Position numbers and translations under genes: made by a program. A stretch of 64,000 nt of DNA. It comes from Strigamia acuminata (taxonomy: Eukaryota > Arthropoda > Chilopoda > Geophilomorpha > Linotaeniidae). Position 1 is the stretch's first letter; each line of letters begins with the position of its first letter. Below are positions 43,073 through 53,559 of the stretch, piece by piece. The notes beneath the pieces are model-generated. The model did no database searches and had not been told where the DNA came from. It was given only the letters and a program-made list of their open reading frames with translations. The DNA lies in assembly GCA_949358305.1 (NCBI GenBank), contig OX442314.1:7929060-7993059 (forward strand), given 5' to 3'.

Positions 43073-44725
43073 TGTGACGGTGACGACCACAACTCCTATC
43101 GCATGATAGTACCGGGTATAAGTCGCGTGAAATAGTGAATAATACGAGATAAAATAAAGACAACAAGTTTCTCAAAACACTACATTTATTGTTGTCAAAC
43201 AATAGAATCAAATCTAAAAGTTATACAATTCTAATGCCGACATTTGGCAAGTTAAATACAAGTTAAACTATACAAATAATTGGCTGTGAAACAGCCCTAA
43301 AATAATATGATTACGGTTAATGGTGATCCTGGGTTCGGGAACGGCAAAACGCCCGCTCGACCGAGATAAAGATGTCATCTATGCGTAGCCGGGCTGGCTG
43401 TGTCCTCGCGGCTTCCGTCGGTGCTCCGTAATCGTGAAACTGGTTCCTTCGCGCTCCTTCGCGTTCCTGGTTCGTATCTGGTGTAATGGTGTTTAGTTCG
43501 ATCCGGGAGGTGCGGTTGACTCATGTGCACCGCCACAACTAGGGTTGGAAATTGGTAATGAATAAATGAAGTCATTTATTCGCCAAGGTTCCGCTTGCGA
43601 ATTATATTTAATTCGCGATGTTGTGAGTTTAATAAATTAACTCAATAAATTGTATTCAATTTATTGTTACGAATTTGATTCGTCATACAGTGAAATAAGT
43701 CTCGTGACTTACTTCGGTTGTTAACTTGTTGCCAAGTTTAAACAATTAAGGTGTATTTATCAACTACAAAATATAATAAAGGTTAAACATCGCAACACAC
43801 AATTGCCGTCAAAGTTCGCCTTGCTGAGCAGAACAGTATCGCGCGTGCCCTAAATAACAGTGCGGTGAGAGACGGCACTGATATTCAGGGGGATATAGCC
43901 CGCAGTTCTGCACAACAGAATTAATCACCCGAGATACTACTCATAAGTAGACTGCTTTGGCACCATCACCGAAGAGATATAACTTTCCCAAACACATAGT
44001 GCTATTGGCGGTAACTGCATGTTTTGCATGCAGACTGCTTTGGCACCATCAAGTGATGGAGTCAATCTCTTTCAGTAACAGTGCTACTAACGGTTACTAA
44101 ATACTTTGGTATCACACGTGATTCTATTGTCCGACCACGAGGATACTTATGCGGGAGGCTTTCTCCTCAGCAAGACCGTTTGACGGAAACATTAACAGTC
44201 CGAACTTCGCCTTCAGTTGACGGGGGTTGCATGGCTCAGCAGAGCCATGCTATGCATGGTCCGGTAGGACCATGCCCTGAGTAAGAAACGGCTATTTGAC
44301 ATGCGGAACATACCAAATAACCAGAAAACAAGACTAACTTAACTTCCTGTTGTCAGGGAGTTTTATACTCGGTGGGATTAGGTTCCACCAATCTCGTATC
44401 GCAGGAAGTGGATACGGAGATGCAAATTGGGATTATGCTAATCTTTTAGCATAAACCGGAACTGGATACCGGGGACAGGAAATGGATACACAGAACGGAA
44501 ATGCATTCTGAAAATGGGTTTCATGTCGCGTACCCGTGATAAAGCAAGAATACCTGCTTTATCTGATTAAATATTGATAATATAACTTTATATTATCGAT
44601 TTAAATCACATTTATTCGTATCAAACATAATGATATGTTTGTGAACTTTTTCTACGCAAAATAGTAAGTTCGAGGTTGAATTTGCCGCTAGTACTAGTGG
44701 CGCCATCTATTGCTAATTTGTCACA
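43073..44725 (-). repeat. 5' LTR of the Gypsy element
   Basis: 1653 bp, presumed promoter of the minus-strand transcript. Same two stem-loops at 44229-44250 and 44254-44275. Confidence 0.95.
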
Positions 44726-44729
44726 CACT

Positions 44730-45549
44730 GTGTACGCTTTGGCGTATCTAGAACGCCCCATTGTATTTTACACGCACAAGTTAATTGGATTTCGGGGAAA
44801 ATGAATTATTAATTACGATACTAATCGTTTCAATCGTGTTTTAAATGGAGTTCGTGCGGTTGGTTTTCGCAGTTTGGTAAGCGCCACCACATGACGATAA
44901 ACAGAATTAAATACAATTTTGAAAAATATTAGAATTAAAATTTAAACAACAATTTTTTAACTTTATCAAAATCTGCCGAAAATTCTAAAATTCGACTGCA
45001 GTGGATGGAAATTAAACATTTAAAAAAATGTATATTTTGCTTTTCGCTATCTAGATATAAATATCAAAATCTGCCACCAGACGCCACCAGACGCCACCCG
45101 TGCATGATACCTCCCGTGTGTAGTGTTTTAAACCTAAAAATCGTGCGGTTTTGGGCGATAATTGTACACGTGGCGGAGTATTTCTTTATATTTAGCACCA
45201 TGCTAACACAAAGGTTAAACTCGAATCGAATTTCAAATACAAATTGAACATCTAAGGGTCAAAGGTTGACAGCGAAAAATCTAATCAAAGCGCTCACCCA
45301 GTGCAATGATGGCGGACAAAGCGCTAACAAAACCTCGGTTTGTTTACCCTTGCAAATTTACATTTAACCAAGTAACTGATTTGTATTTCTTGTTTCAGGT
45401 TCAGTATTAATTTCATCGTTCGGTTTGGCGTCTTTCGAGCTTGATGTTATTTCCAAGTTGCTGCTCCGTCGGGAGTATATTATTTTTGTTTTTACTTTTC
45501 GTCTTGCTGTTTTGTAAGGTTTGTCCAATTAAGCTAAAATTATCACACA
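44730..45549 (+). repeat. Segment duplicated at 51602-52365
   Basis: Continuation of the 31398-31558 repeat beyond the Gypsy insertion; near-identical to 51602-52365. Possible exons within are degenerate: the 51672 copy has an open 25-codon frame before GTAAGC, while this copy has an early stop. Confidence 0.7.
45444..45514 (+). CDS. Possible signal-anchor first exon
   Basis: An ATG opens 23 codons of strongly hydrophobic sequence (SILFLFLLFVLLF) followed by a GTAAGG donor, as in the first exon of a secreted or membrane-anchored protein. The assembly gap starts 35 bp later, so nothing downstream can be tested. In the duplicate copy (about 52260) the ATG is ATA, which argues against function there. 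Low confidence. Confidence 0.25.
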
Positions 45550-45749
45550 NNNNNNNNNNNNNNNNNNNNNNNNNNNNNNNNNNNNNNNNNNNNNNNNNNN
45601 NNNNNNNNNNNNNNNNNNNNNNNNNNNNNNNNNNNNNNNNNNNNNNNNNNNNNNNNNNNNNNNNNNNNNNNNNNNNNNNNNNNNNNNNNNNNNNNNNNNN
45701 NNNNNNNNNNNNNNNNNNNNNNNNNNNNNNNNNNNNNNNNNNNNNNNNN
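45550..45749. other. Assembly gap (200 N)
   Basis: Exactly 200 unknown bases; the true length may differ. Confidence 1.
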
Positions 45750-45869
45750 GGCTATGTAAAGGGGTAGACAACCACTATTTTTCGAAAAATTGTGGCGAGC
45801 ACAACTGTTGACGAGTCGAAACGAAACTTTAGCATTGAAGCATTATTGTGTCGTACTATAACATGTTAT

Positions 45870-46203
45870 AGTTATGACCGGAAATGGGTTCCACCAATTA
45901 GATCGATCGAATGATCGATTTGACCGCTAACTCTCCTTTTCCCCAGAAAATGGAGGTTAAATCGTATTTAACAACAATAAGCATTAATATATATTTATAT
46001 TAATGTTAACTAAACTTTGTTTCCTTCTAATAAATATAAACTTATATTTATTTGCAAAATCTGTATTCGCGATTCGAATTTACCGCTGTAATACGATCCC
46101 GCCATCTAGTGACGACACGGAGCAGTGACAAATGCGGGTTTTACCGATAAATCTTATAAATTCGGCAGTGTTATTCATAAATACCACTTTTCATTTGTCA
46201 CAT
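45870..46203. mobile_element. 3' part of an old LTR of the large Gypsy family
   Basis: Matches the end region of the 1653-bp LTR family (CGCCATCTAGTG, TTATATTAATG, ending CATTTGTCACA at 46202) with substantial divergence. Its beginning is lost in or beyond the gap. Confidence 0.55.
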
Positions 46204-46650
46204 CTTTTCAAATTGTTTACAATTTACTGCACATACTACACATACACGAAAGAAACCATTTGATCAGTTACTTTCAAACTCTATTCTGTGTCTAATTACA
46301 AAGTCTGAGTCTTTTTTCAATAATATGTATAATTATTTTTTGCCAATAACCTTTTGTCTACAGTCGTATTGTATGTAATGATTACATTGAGATATGTTTG
46401 TAGAAATGTGTTTGTCAAAATATGTCATGTCTTTTCAAACATTTTTTACATTTTTCTCAAATATTTTCAATTTTTGAACATTTAAAAAATTTTTTCAGGG
46501 AGCCGCTAGGCGGAGACCGGTCGGTCGGGATCACATGACCAGACCTGTGATGACGAAAACGACGACAAAAGGCGGGTAATAACACTCGGGTAATGCCAGG
46601 CGTGCCACAAAGTAAATGAATCAATTATAAAACTAAAATTGTTATAATTT
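46204..46650. other. AT-rich intergenic sequence
   Basis: No gene recognised. The block 46498-46615 is GC-rich (GGCGGAGACCGGTCGGTCGGG) but non-coding in all frames as far as I can see. Confidence 0.4.
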
Positions 46651-46656
46651 TAAATT

Positions 46657-46662
46657 TTTATT
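46657..46662 (-). terminator. Poly(A) signal of the small peptide gene
   Basis: Minus-strand AATAAA about 45 bp after the stop codon of the peptide gene. Confidence 0.5.
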
Positions 46663-46704
46663 TCATTTAATATAATTGCATTAATTTTTAAAATTGTTAA
46701 AACA

Positions 46705-46949
46705 TTACTTCATGGTGTTAGGCGATTGGCACGCACACTTATCATTGTCGTCACAAGTAGTTTCCAACTTCCTCTCCTCACAGTCGTCAAAGCAATCTTT
46801 TAGTTTACAGCTCTCAGTAGCCATCACTGCTAATCAGGTTATAACATATCAGCAATACTTAATAATGAATGAATTTTTTTTTTTAAATATAACTTACCCA
46901 AGCAGGACAGAATAACAAAAACACAGAACAAGATGAATTGTAATTTCAT
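46705..46949 (-). CDS. Small secreted CS-alpha/beta-pattern peptide (defensin/toxin-like), two exons
   Basis: Exon 1 is 46949-46898 (17 codons plus one base) and encodes a signal peptide, MKLQFILFCVFVILSC. Intron 46897-46827 (71 nt, GTAAGT...TTAGCAG) follows. Exon 2 is 46826-46705 and completes a 57-residue precursor with a stop at 46707-46705. The mature part has six cysteines spaced C-x4-C-x3-C-x8-C-x5-C-x-C, which is the CS-alpha/beta scaffold of arthropod defensins and short scorpion-type channel toxins. It is acidic and lacks the basic patch of potassium-channel blockers, so target and activity are unknown. AATAAA at about 46662-46657 (minus) fits a poly(A) signal. Intact, with correct splice phase. 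Confidence 0.75.
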
Positions 46950-47099
46950 TTTCGACGGATACTCTCGTGGGAGAACAAAGTTGACTGGTGGCTTGGTGGA
47001 AGATCTGCTGTGCTGGATTGTGAAGTGACTGCCGTAGTTGTGATACGGTTTATGTTGACAGAGAGGAGGTAATTAATATTTAATGGACAAGTTTTGGAA

Positions 47100-48190
47100 T
47101 ATGAATGGAGTTTGATTAATTCTATTCAATTCATTTGATGCAACACTTTAAATTTTAATATTTTAATTAATTAGAGTTTATTGACTGTTGATTATCAGAG
47201 TAAATATGAAATAGAAATAAGAAAAATACATTAAAACTATATTTGTCACGAGGCAAAAATTTTATAATTTTTATTATAAGTTTTTTATAATTTTAAGTTT
47301 TTCTAGTTTTCTCAAAATTGTTTCAATAATTTTCAAATTTCTTCAAAATTTTCAAATGTTTCTTCAATTTCTCGTAATTTCTCAGGCAATTTCATCCATC
47401 TTATCATAAAATGGATTTCTTTTTTTAAAATGTTATATTTAGTGTGAATAATTTTTTTATTGCCTGAAAATGCATTTATCTGTTAAAAATTTGAAAAAAT
47501 TGAAAAAACTTGAAATAATAAAAAAAAATTTAAAAAAATGTAAAAAAGTTACTTCGTATAATAAAAAATATGATAATTTATAAAAACTTTGCCTCGCACG
47601 TGTCAAGGGTATAGCTTTAATGTATTTTTTTTATTGCTATTTTATATTTTTTCTGGTAATCAATTAAAATTTACACAAGTAAATGTATATTTTTCAAGAT
47701 TTTTTCGTTATTTTTGTCAAAATATGTCAAATCTATTAAAATTTTCTGCAATTTCGCACATATTTTTTAAAATTTTCTTACATTTGTCACATTTTTAACA
47801 AAAAGTTTGCCAATTTTCAAACTTTTCTTAATTTTGCCAACTGTTTAACTTGACTTGAATGTTTGTGTGTGTTTCAACTTCGGGTTTTAACGACTTGAAT
47901 GTTTGTGTGTGTGTTTCAACTTCCGGATTATGTAATTTGGAAAAAAATAAATTTAAAAATTAATCATAAGATTGGTAGGCTTTTCTGGTGCAGTTTTTGG
48001 TGTACTTTCCAATTAAATTGATGTTAAAAGTAGTTAAAAAGTAGAAAATTCTGATTTACGGCGAAATGTAATCAAACCTGTTGGAAACCGTGTCCTTTAA
48101 TTGATGCCAAAATGTTCGCTTGATTTTGAGTGGTGAATAATTCGAGTGGTGAAAAAATCAAATTGTTGTGTTTACATGCAGAAAATATTT
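47100..48190. other. AT-rich sequence with a dispersed repeat
   Basis: 47845-48130 contains CTTGACTTGAATGTTTGTGTG and CCGTGTCCTTTAATTGATGCC, a diverged copy of 13185-13310 (intron 9 of the first channel gene). No coding sequence recognised. Confidence 0.45.
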
Positions 48191-48504
48191 CGTGATTGCT
48201 TTCAGTTTTCGACCAATGGGGAAGTGCCAGAAGCGAGTCGTGCATTTGTAATAAAAATAGTTCGAGTTCACTCGAATTAAACAACCTTCTGCGAGGGATT
48301 ACTCACTACTCAAATAATCCTTGTCATCCCTGTTTACATCTTTTTTGTGCACACGGAATATTTTATCTCACTCGAAAAATATTCTGCACATGTAAACGTA
48401 GTATATGTAAGTCCCTTAGTGGACAACCCTGGAATAAATATTCATGATGTTACTACAACCGCCGTTGACCAGCATATTATTTCTCCACCTTTTCACCCTG
48501 CATT

Positions 48505-48727
48505 TAACAACAGGTTATGGGCTCAGCATGCTTCCACTGCATATAAAACATTATACAAATAAAGAAATCTGCATAAATCTGTAAATTTATAAATATTGAA
48601 AAAAAACAAGATGGCAGATTCCTCAAAAATCAAGAAACTTGATGAAAACAACTGTGTAACCTGGAAGCTATTGATTGAAGCAGTTTGTGTCAAGAACTCA
48701 TTTTATAGCCACAAACTCATTTTATAG
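48505..48727 (+). pseudogene. Ty1/copia Gag start, fragment
   Basis: A primer-site-like GGTTATGGGCTCAGC (48513) precedes an ATG at 48611 that encodes DSSKIKKLDENNCVTWKLLI, resembling the copia Gag opening (K-I-x-K-L-x-x-x-N-x-x-x-W-K). It stops in the following tandem repeat. Confidence 0.5.
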
Positions 48728-48890
48728 CCACAAAAACTCATTTTATAGCCACAAAAACTCATTTTATAGCCACAAATAATCTCATTTTATAGCCACAAAA
48801 AATCTCATTTTATAGCCACAAATAATCTCATTTTATAGCCACAAAAAAATCTCATTTTATAGCCACAAAAAATCTCATTTTATAGTTGTT
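48695..48890. repeat. ~22-bp tandem repeat, 9 copies
   Basis: CTCATTTTATAGCCACAAA with a variable A-run of 1-7 bases between units. Confidence 0.92.
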
Positions 48891-49069
48891 GGATTATTTT
48901 CATACGTCATCCCAGCATGATTGTTTTTTCTTTGTAAGGACCACCCACTGGTCTCTCCTCCTTTTACCTTCTCTCCTTTCACTTCCTGTACTGCTAGAAT
49001 AAACGCCAGTCGCAGCACACGTTGCTCTGCGACCTAAAATACAATATATCTGCTTGAATCTACCATCAG
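48886..49069 (+). mobile_element. Probable copia LTR
   Basis: Starts TGTTGGATTATTTTC and ends CTACCATCA, immediately followed by GGTTATGGGACCAGC, the usual copia primer-site context. AATAAA lies at ~48998. Assigned from these ends and the adjacent copia Gag fragment. Confidence 0.5.
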
Positions 49070-49786
49070 GTTATGGGACCAGCATCAGCAATCACTGTGT
49101 AATAGTGAGTTATAAACTTTTTTCCTGAAAAATTGAAAAAGAACACCAAAAATTGAAAAGCCAAGCCGTGAACGAGCGACCACGTGTACACCCGAGTTGA
49201 GAAACGTGCATCAAGCCACATCAAGCCGTGTAACCACACAACGCAATTCAAACAGTGCCAGGCAAATATTTTTGGAACTTTTAAAATAAAATACGGTTAT
49301 AAATAGTAACTTTAATTTTTTTGACAAAATCTTACTTTCTTATAATTTAAATAAATTTTTGATGTTTCACCAGGATATTGCATTCCTACGTGAAAGGGTT
49401 TTCCACAATCATAGAATGTGAGGTAAAGCTAAGTTCAAAAAGGAAAAAAAAAAGAATACAAACCACAATTTTAATTTATTTAAATTACCCAATACAGCCC
49501 TTTAGGACATAGGTAGGCGTAGGTTTTTTCCATTTTTACTGCCAGTTCTTGTCCAAGAAGTGAGTCACTGGAAGCTTTTGCTACATAAATGAATTATTAA
49601 GGTGTATTGAAATAGATGGTGCTATACTCTAACTCACTACAAGTTGGGCCTTTCTCCAATTGGGCGAGCCTAATTACTTTTAACTACAGACTGTGTACTG
49701 CCACCAGGTTAAATACTTTTGTATTTTTAAAATTTTTTGATTATTATAATGATTAAAATGATTTAAATTTATTTGTATTTTATAAC

Positions 49787-50781
49787 CGGGTGGGACCAGA
49801 TGCGCGCATTTCAAATGCGCGCAGAATTAAAAACGGTAGCAAATGCGCGCGTCTTAAATTCGCGCCCACAATTAAATTGATTGTTGGAAGTTAATTAATA
49901 AATAAATAAAAACAAATTGTCGGTGTTAAATTCGCGCGTTAAATGCGCGCGTATCAGACGCGCGCGTATCAAATGCGCGCAAGTCAATTGCGCGCAATTG
50001 CGTCATCTACACGTGACGCGTTGTAACGTCATGTATACGTGACGCCGCTCACCAAGTCCGGTTGCAGATGTTATGGAATCGCCTGCGCAACGCCGGCGAA
50101 CAAGGCGTAACATTGCAGTTGTTGTGGAACCTGTAGTCAACCACCCACAGCTGCAACTGATGAGGAAAAGTATGGCGGAGATGCTAGATGAGTGGGCCAA
50201 CATCAGGGAACGGCAGCGACTCCATGCCATTGCCCAACTCCCCGAGGTAGTTCGTTTATTCAAATCGCAATTACCTGGTGGTGCAGTTGGATCCAACAGA
50301 TTCCACCTGTCTCCTGTGCAGTGCACACAAGTGCAATGTTGTGTACAGGTGTGGGAACACTGCATGCTCTGTCTGTGTACAAAGGGCTGTTGAGGTTGAT
50401 GTGCTTCTGAAATGCCATGTCTGTCGCATGGTGATCAAGAAGCGCAGCTACCTCACCAGACTCTTCTTGAAGCCCACTGACTTACAGTCACTGGAAAACC
50501 CAAGTCTAAAGCAACAAGTTCAAAAGTGAAAAAGAAAGCGGTCTTTTTACTATTGTTATGCGCGAATTTGAGACTGGTATTTTAAAAAATTCATTTAAAT
50601 TAATTCATTATGTTTATTATTTTTTATTTAATTCTTATAAATAATACATTTAATACGCGCGCATTTAAGACGCGCGCATTTGAATTGCGCGCATTTGAGA
50701 GCGCGCATTCAAGACGAGCGTATTTGATGCGCGTATTTAACTTGCGCGCGTAATTAGGACGCGCCCATTTGGTCCCCGCCC
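49787..50781 (+). mobile_element. MULE-like element, 995 bp, GCGCGC-rich ends, 9-bp TSD
   Basis: The 9-bp direct repeat TTTTATAAC flanks it (49778-49786, 50782-50790). The ends GGGTGGGACCAGATGCGCGC and GGGCGGGGACCAAATGGGCGC are inverted copies, and both subterminal regions are filled with AAATGCGCGC-type motifs. The empty site is visible in MITE copy A (TTTTATAAGAAAATG near 23455). Confidence 0.88.
50073..50529 (+). pseudogene. RING-finger-like ORF inside the MULE-like element (frameshifted)
   Basis: The first frame (50073-50393) begins MESPAQRRRTRRN and continues through a helical LQLMRKSMAEMLDEWANIRERQ region. The second frame (50278-50529) carries CLLCSAHKC, YRCGNTACSVCV and KCHVCRMVIKK, the spacing of a C3HC4 RING finger with the usual histidine of CGH changed to asparagine. 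One frame change near 50278 (or an undetected short intron) separates them. It might be a captured host ubiquitin-ligase fragment or an element-encoded protein. Confidence 0.55.
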
Positions 50782-51180
50782 TTTTATAACAAAATGTTTT
50801 TTTCATTCATAAAATTAAGTTTTATGCTGTTTTTAATTCATCAGACATGTTTGTTCAGTTTATTAGTTGCTTTGTCAGGAAAGCAAACAATTTTAGAATT
50901 TTTTTTATTACAATGTCTGTACATCAAGTGGTTTGGTCTACTTGTATTTTTTTGTATCACTACACAAGTGAAATGGCTCGCCCAATGGGAGAAAGGCCCA
51001 ACTTGCATTGAGTTAGAACATAAATGTTTTTATACTTACGAAACTGAAAAGTTGGGCACATTCCGCCATCCATGTCGGTTTGAGTCAAAACAACTGTCGT
51101 GTTTGAGTTGGAATATCCCTGCGCGAATTAAAGAGTTTAAATTACGATTTTTTCTTTAAATAAATAAAAAATTCTTTTTA

Positions 51181-52365
51181 TCACACGCCCTGTCGAAAGG
51201 CCTGGACTGGGTACAAATTTAGTACCGGGAAATCTGGATGGGTCGGGCCACAGGGACAGACTATGGTGGGCACCGGGAAATTCCCGGTAGTTTGGTTCTA
51301 CGTCTGGGCTACAGTGTGAAATTAGATGTAGGCCTATTACGAGTTTTTACCTGCTTTTGGTGATGAGAAAAGGTAACAGCAAGTTATTTGGTGTCGAGTA
51401 GTACTGAGTTCAGAATCAACTGTTCTTTGTTTACTTGTGTAAATTTATTTTCCATAGTACCGTAACTCTTTGTACGACGATTATTAATAAATTTCCTATT
51501 AACGTGTTTTCAGTTAGTAAAAGAAAGGCTTAATTAGATTTTGCTCGGTATATAATTATTTACAGTGAATGTAGTGTTTATAGTAAATTTGATCGGACAC
51601 TGTGTACGCTTTGGCGTATCTAGAACGCCCCATTGTGTTTTACACGCACACGTTAATTGGATTTCGGGGAAAATGAATTTTTATTACGGTACTAATCGTT
51701 TCAATTGTATTTTAAATGGAGTTCGTGCGGTTGGTTTTCGCAGTTTGGTAAGCGCCACCACATGACGATAAACAGAATTAAATACTTTATCAAATTCTGC
51801 CGAAAACTCAAAAATTTGACTGCAGTGGATGGAAATCAAACATTTAAAAAAATGTATATTTTGCTTTTTGCCATCTAAATATAAATATCAAAATCCGCCA
51901 CCAGACGCCACCCGTGCACGATACTGTAGTGTGTAGTTGTTTTAAAACTAAAAATCGTGAGATTTTGGGCGATAATTGTACGAGTGGCGGGGTATTTATT
52001 TATATTTAGCACCATGCTAGCACAAGGTTTAAACTCGAGTCGAATTTCAAATACAAATCGAAGATCTGAGGGTCAAAGGTTGATAGCGAAAAATCTAAAT
52101 CAAAGCGCTGACCCAGTGCAAGGATGGCGGACAAAGCGCCAACGAAACTTCGGTTTACTTACCCTTGCAAATTTTCATTTAATTAAGTAATTGATGTTTA
52201 TTTCTTGTTTCAGGTTCAGTATTAATTTCATCGTTTGATTTTGGCGTCGTTTGAGCTTGATATTATTTCCAAGTTGCTGCTCCGTCGCTAGTTTATTATT
52301 TCTGTTTTTACTTTTCGTCTTGCTGTTAGGTAAGGTTTGACCAATTATGCTAAAATTATCATAGT
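51181..52365 (+). repeat. Segmental duplicate of 30985-31558 plus 44726-45549
   Basis: Collinear with both flanks of the Gypsy insertion and lacking the element, so it serves as its empty site (51598-51601 = CACT). Contains an open frame starting at 51675 before GTAAGC at 51750. Confidence 0.75.
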
Positions 52366-53079
52366 GTAATAAATTTATTGTTATAACGAATAGTTAAAAA
52401 TGGCTTGGTTGGTTGGCTGGCTTTAGAACACCATGTTAAAAAAATTTGATACAACAAACTTTTGTTATAACGAGGGTCGAGATATTTGCGATTTTAATCA
52501 ATTATTGTCCGAAGTTTGATTGCACTGGTCATTCCTGAATTTTGTGGTACTTTTTGAATCTCTTCAATGGTACTTTTGTGGATTTCTTCAGATGTACCAG
52601 TACGAGGTTTTACTTGATTTTGAGAGATTTTGTGAGATTGTGCTTGGTTTTGTGAGATTTTGTTGCATTTTTTGAGATTTTGCTAAAGTAAAGTTGTATG
52701 GTACCAAATAAGTGTTACAGGTACCGTATCAGTCCCACAAAATGTGGTATTTTTTGAAAAGTACTGTGTACCTATACCGGTACTGCTGAAGAAATCCACA
52801 AAATTATCACAAAATCTATAATTCAAGCTGACTAGTGCCATCAAACTTTGAAAATTCGGACAAAAATTGATGAAAAATGCAAATATCTCGAGAACAAAAG
52901 CTCGGATCGTCAAAAACTAAACAACAAACGAAAGAGGGGAAAAAACTGCACTAGAAACGATCATTAAACAACACTGCCAACAGCTAATGATTAATGTATA
53001 TTTAATTTGTGTGTATACATTTTTTTGAGTCAAACGTTAACAAACATTAACTTTACTGCTAAAATAAATAAAAAATAAA
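52366..53079. other. Unassigned AT-rich sequence
   Basis: TGTGAGATTTTG-type motifs repeat loosely at 52610-52690, and imperfect inverted segments surround GGTACC-rich sequence at 52550-52790. No gene recognised. Confidence 0.35.
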
Positions 53080-53148
53080 AGTAAAAATTTTCACAGACAA
53101 CAGGCGGATTTGAACCTGTGTGGAAAGATTTCTAGTCCATCGCCTTAA
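53080..53148 (-). repeat. Truncated copy of the tRNA-like repeat
   Basis: Matches 18590-18664, including the B-box GGTTCAAATCC (53116-53106), and stops exactly at the TTAA that borders the 7-kb element. Confidence 0.6.
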
Positions 53149-53559
53149 GGGGCTAGCCTACCTTATTATTTTGACATGTTTTGGTCAATAGATGGCGCTG
53201 ATTACTAAAACCAAATCACCTACAATATTATCACACACTAGAAAGTAGTGCATAAAAGGGGTTCCAACTTAATCCTTTCTTGGAATTAAAAGGGGTTGTG
53301 GGTATTAAAGGGGTCAAGTGTTTTTTATTTAAAAAATAAATAAATGCTATTCAGAATAAACTTTTGGCCAGAATTTTGATTTTTCAGTTGTGATAAAAAA
53401 AAATAGATTTTAATAAAAAAAATTTAATGTAATAATTTTGATTTTTTCAAAGGTTAATTACAATTATTATTGGCAAATAGTCGTGAATTTGCACAACTTT
53501 GCTGTGTATTTGCCGTGATTTTCTGGCAAATTTATCGTGAATTTGCGGAAAATTTGCTG

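Larger units (their letters stand above)
31559..44725 (-). mobile_element. Near-intact Ty3/Gypsy element, 13.2 kb, 1653-bp LTRs
   Basis: LTRs 31559-33211 and 43073-44725 are equal in length (1653 bp), start TGTGACGG and end GTCACA. I found only three differences between them. A 4-bp duplication CACT flanks the element (31555-31558, 44726-44729), and the paralogous empty site GGACACTGTGTACGC exists at 51595-51610. The primer-binding site at 43070-43053 is an 18-base match to the 3' end of tRNA-Gln, two bases from the 5' LTR. A G-rich tract (33212-33222, GGGGG on the minus strand) abuts the 3' LTR as polypurine tract. It contains two minus-strand ORFs. Confidence 0.94.
49625..51018. mobile_element. 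MITE copy C with a nested MULE-like element
   Basis: Ends TATACTCTAACTCACTACAAG and the inverse near 51018 as in copies A and B. Its middle is interrupted at 49778-50790 by the MULE-like element. Confidence 0.75.
49277..51180 (-). pseudogene. Duplicate of tandem-channel module-1 exons (partial)
   Basis: Copy of 26440-27155. Still-open counterparts of exons 4, 3 and 2 lie near 49430-49375, 49585-49495 and 51115-51037. The acceptor of the exon-4 copy is mutated (TTTCAG to TTTCAC). The exon-5 copy, exon 1 and everything downstream are missing. The 3' side is fused to sequence equivalent to 30985, so this is a non-functional segmental duplicate. It contains MITE copy C. Confidence 0.75.

Noticed and set aside
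48695-48890. CRISPR-like direct repeats
   Set aside because: Units are contiguous with only variable A-runs between them and no unique spacers; the genome is eukaryotic.
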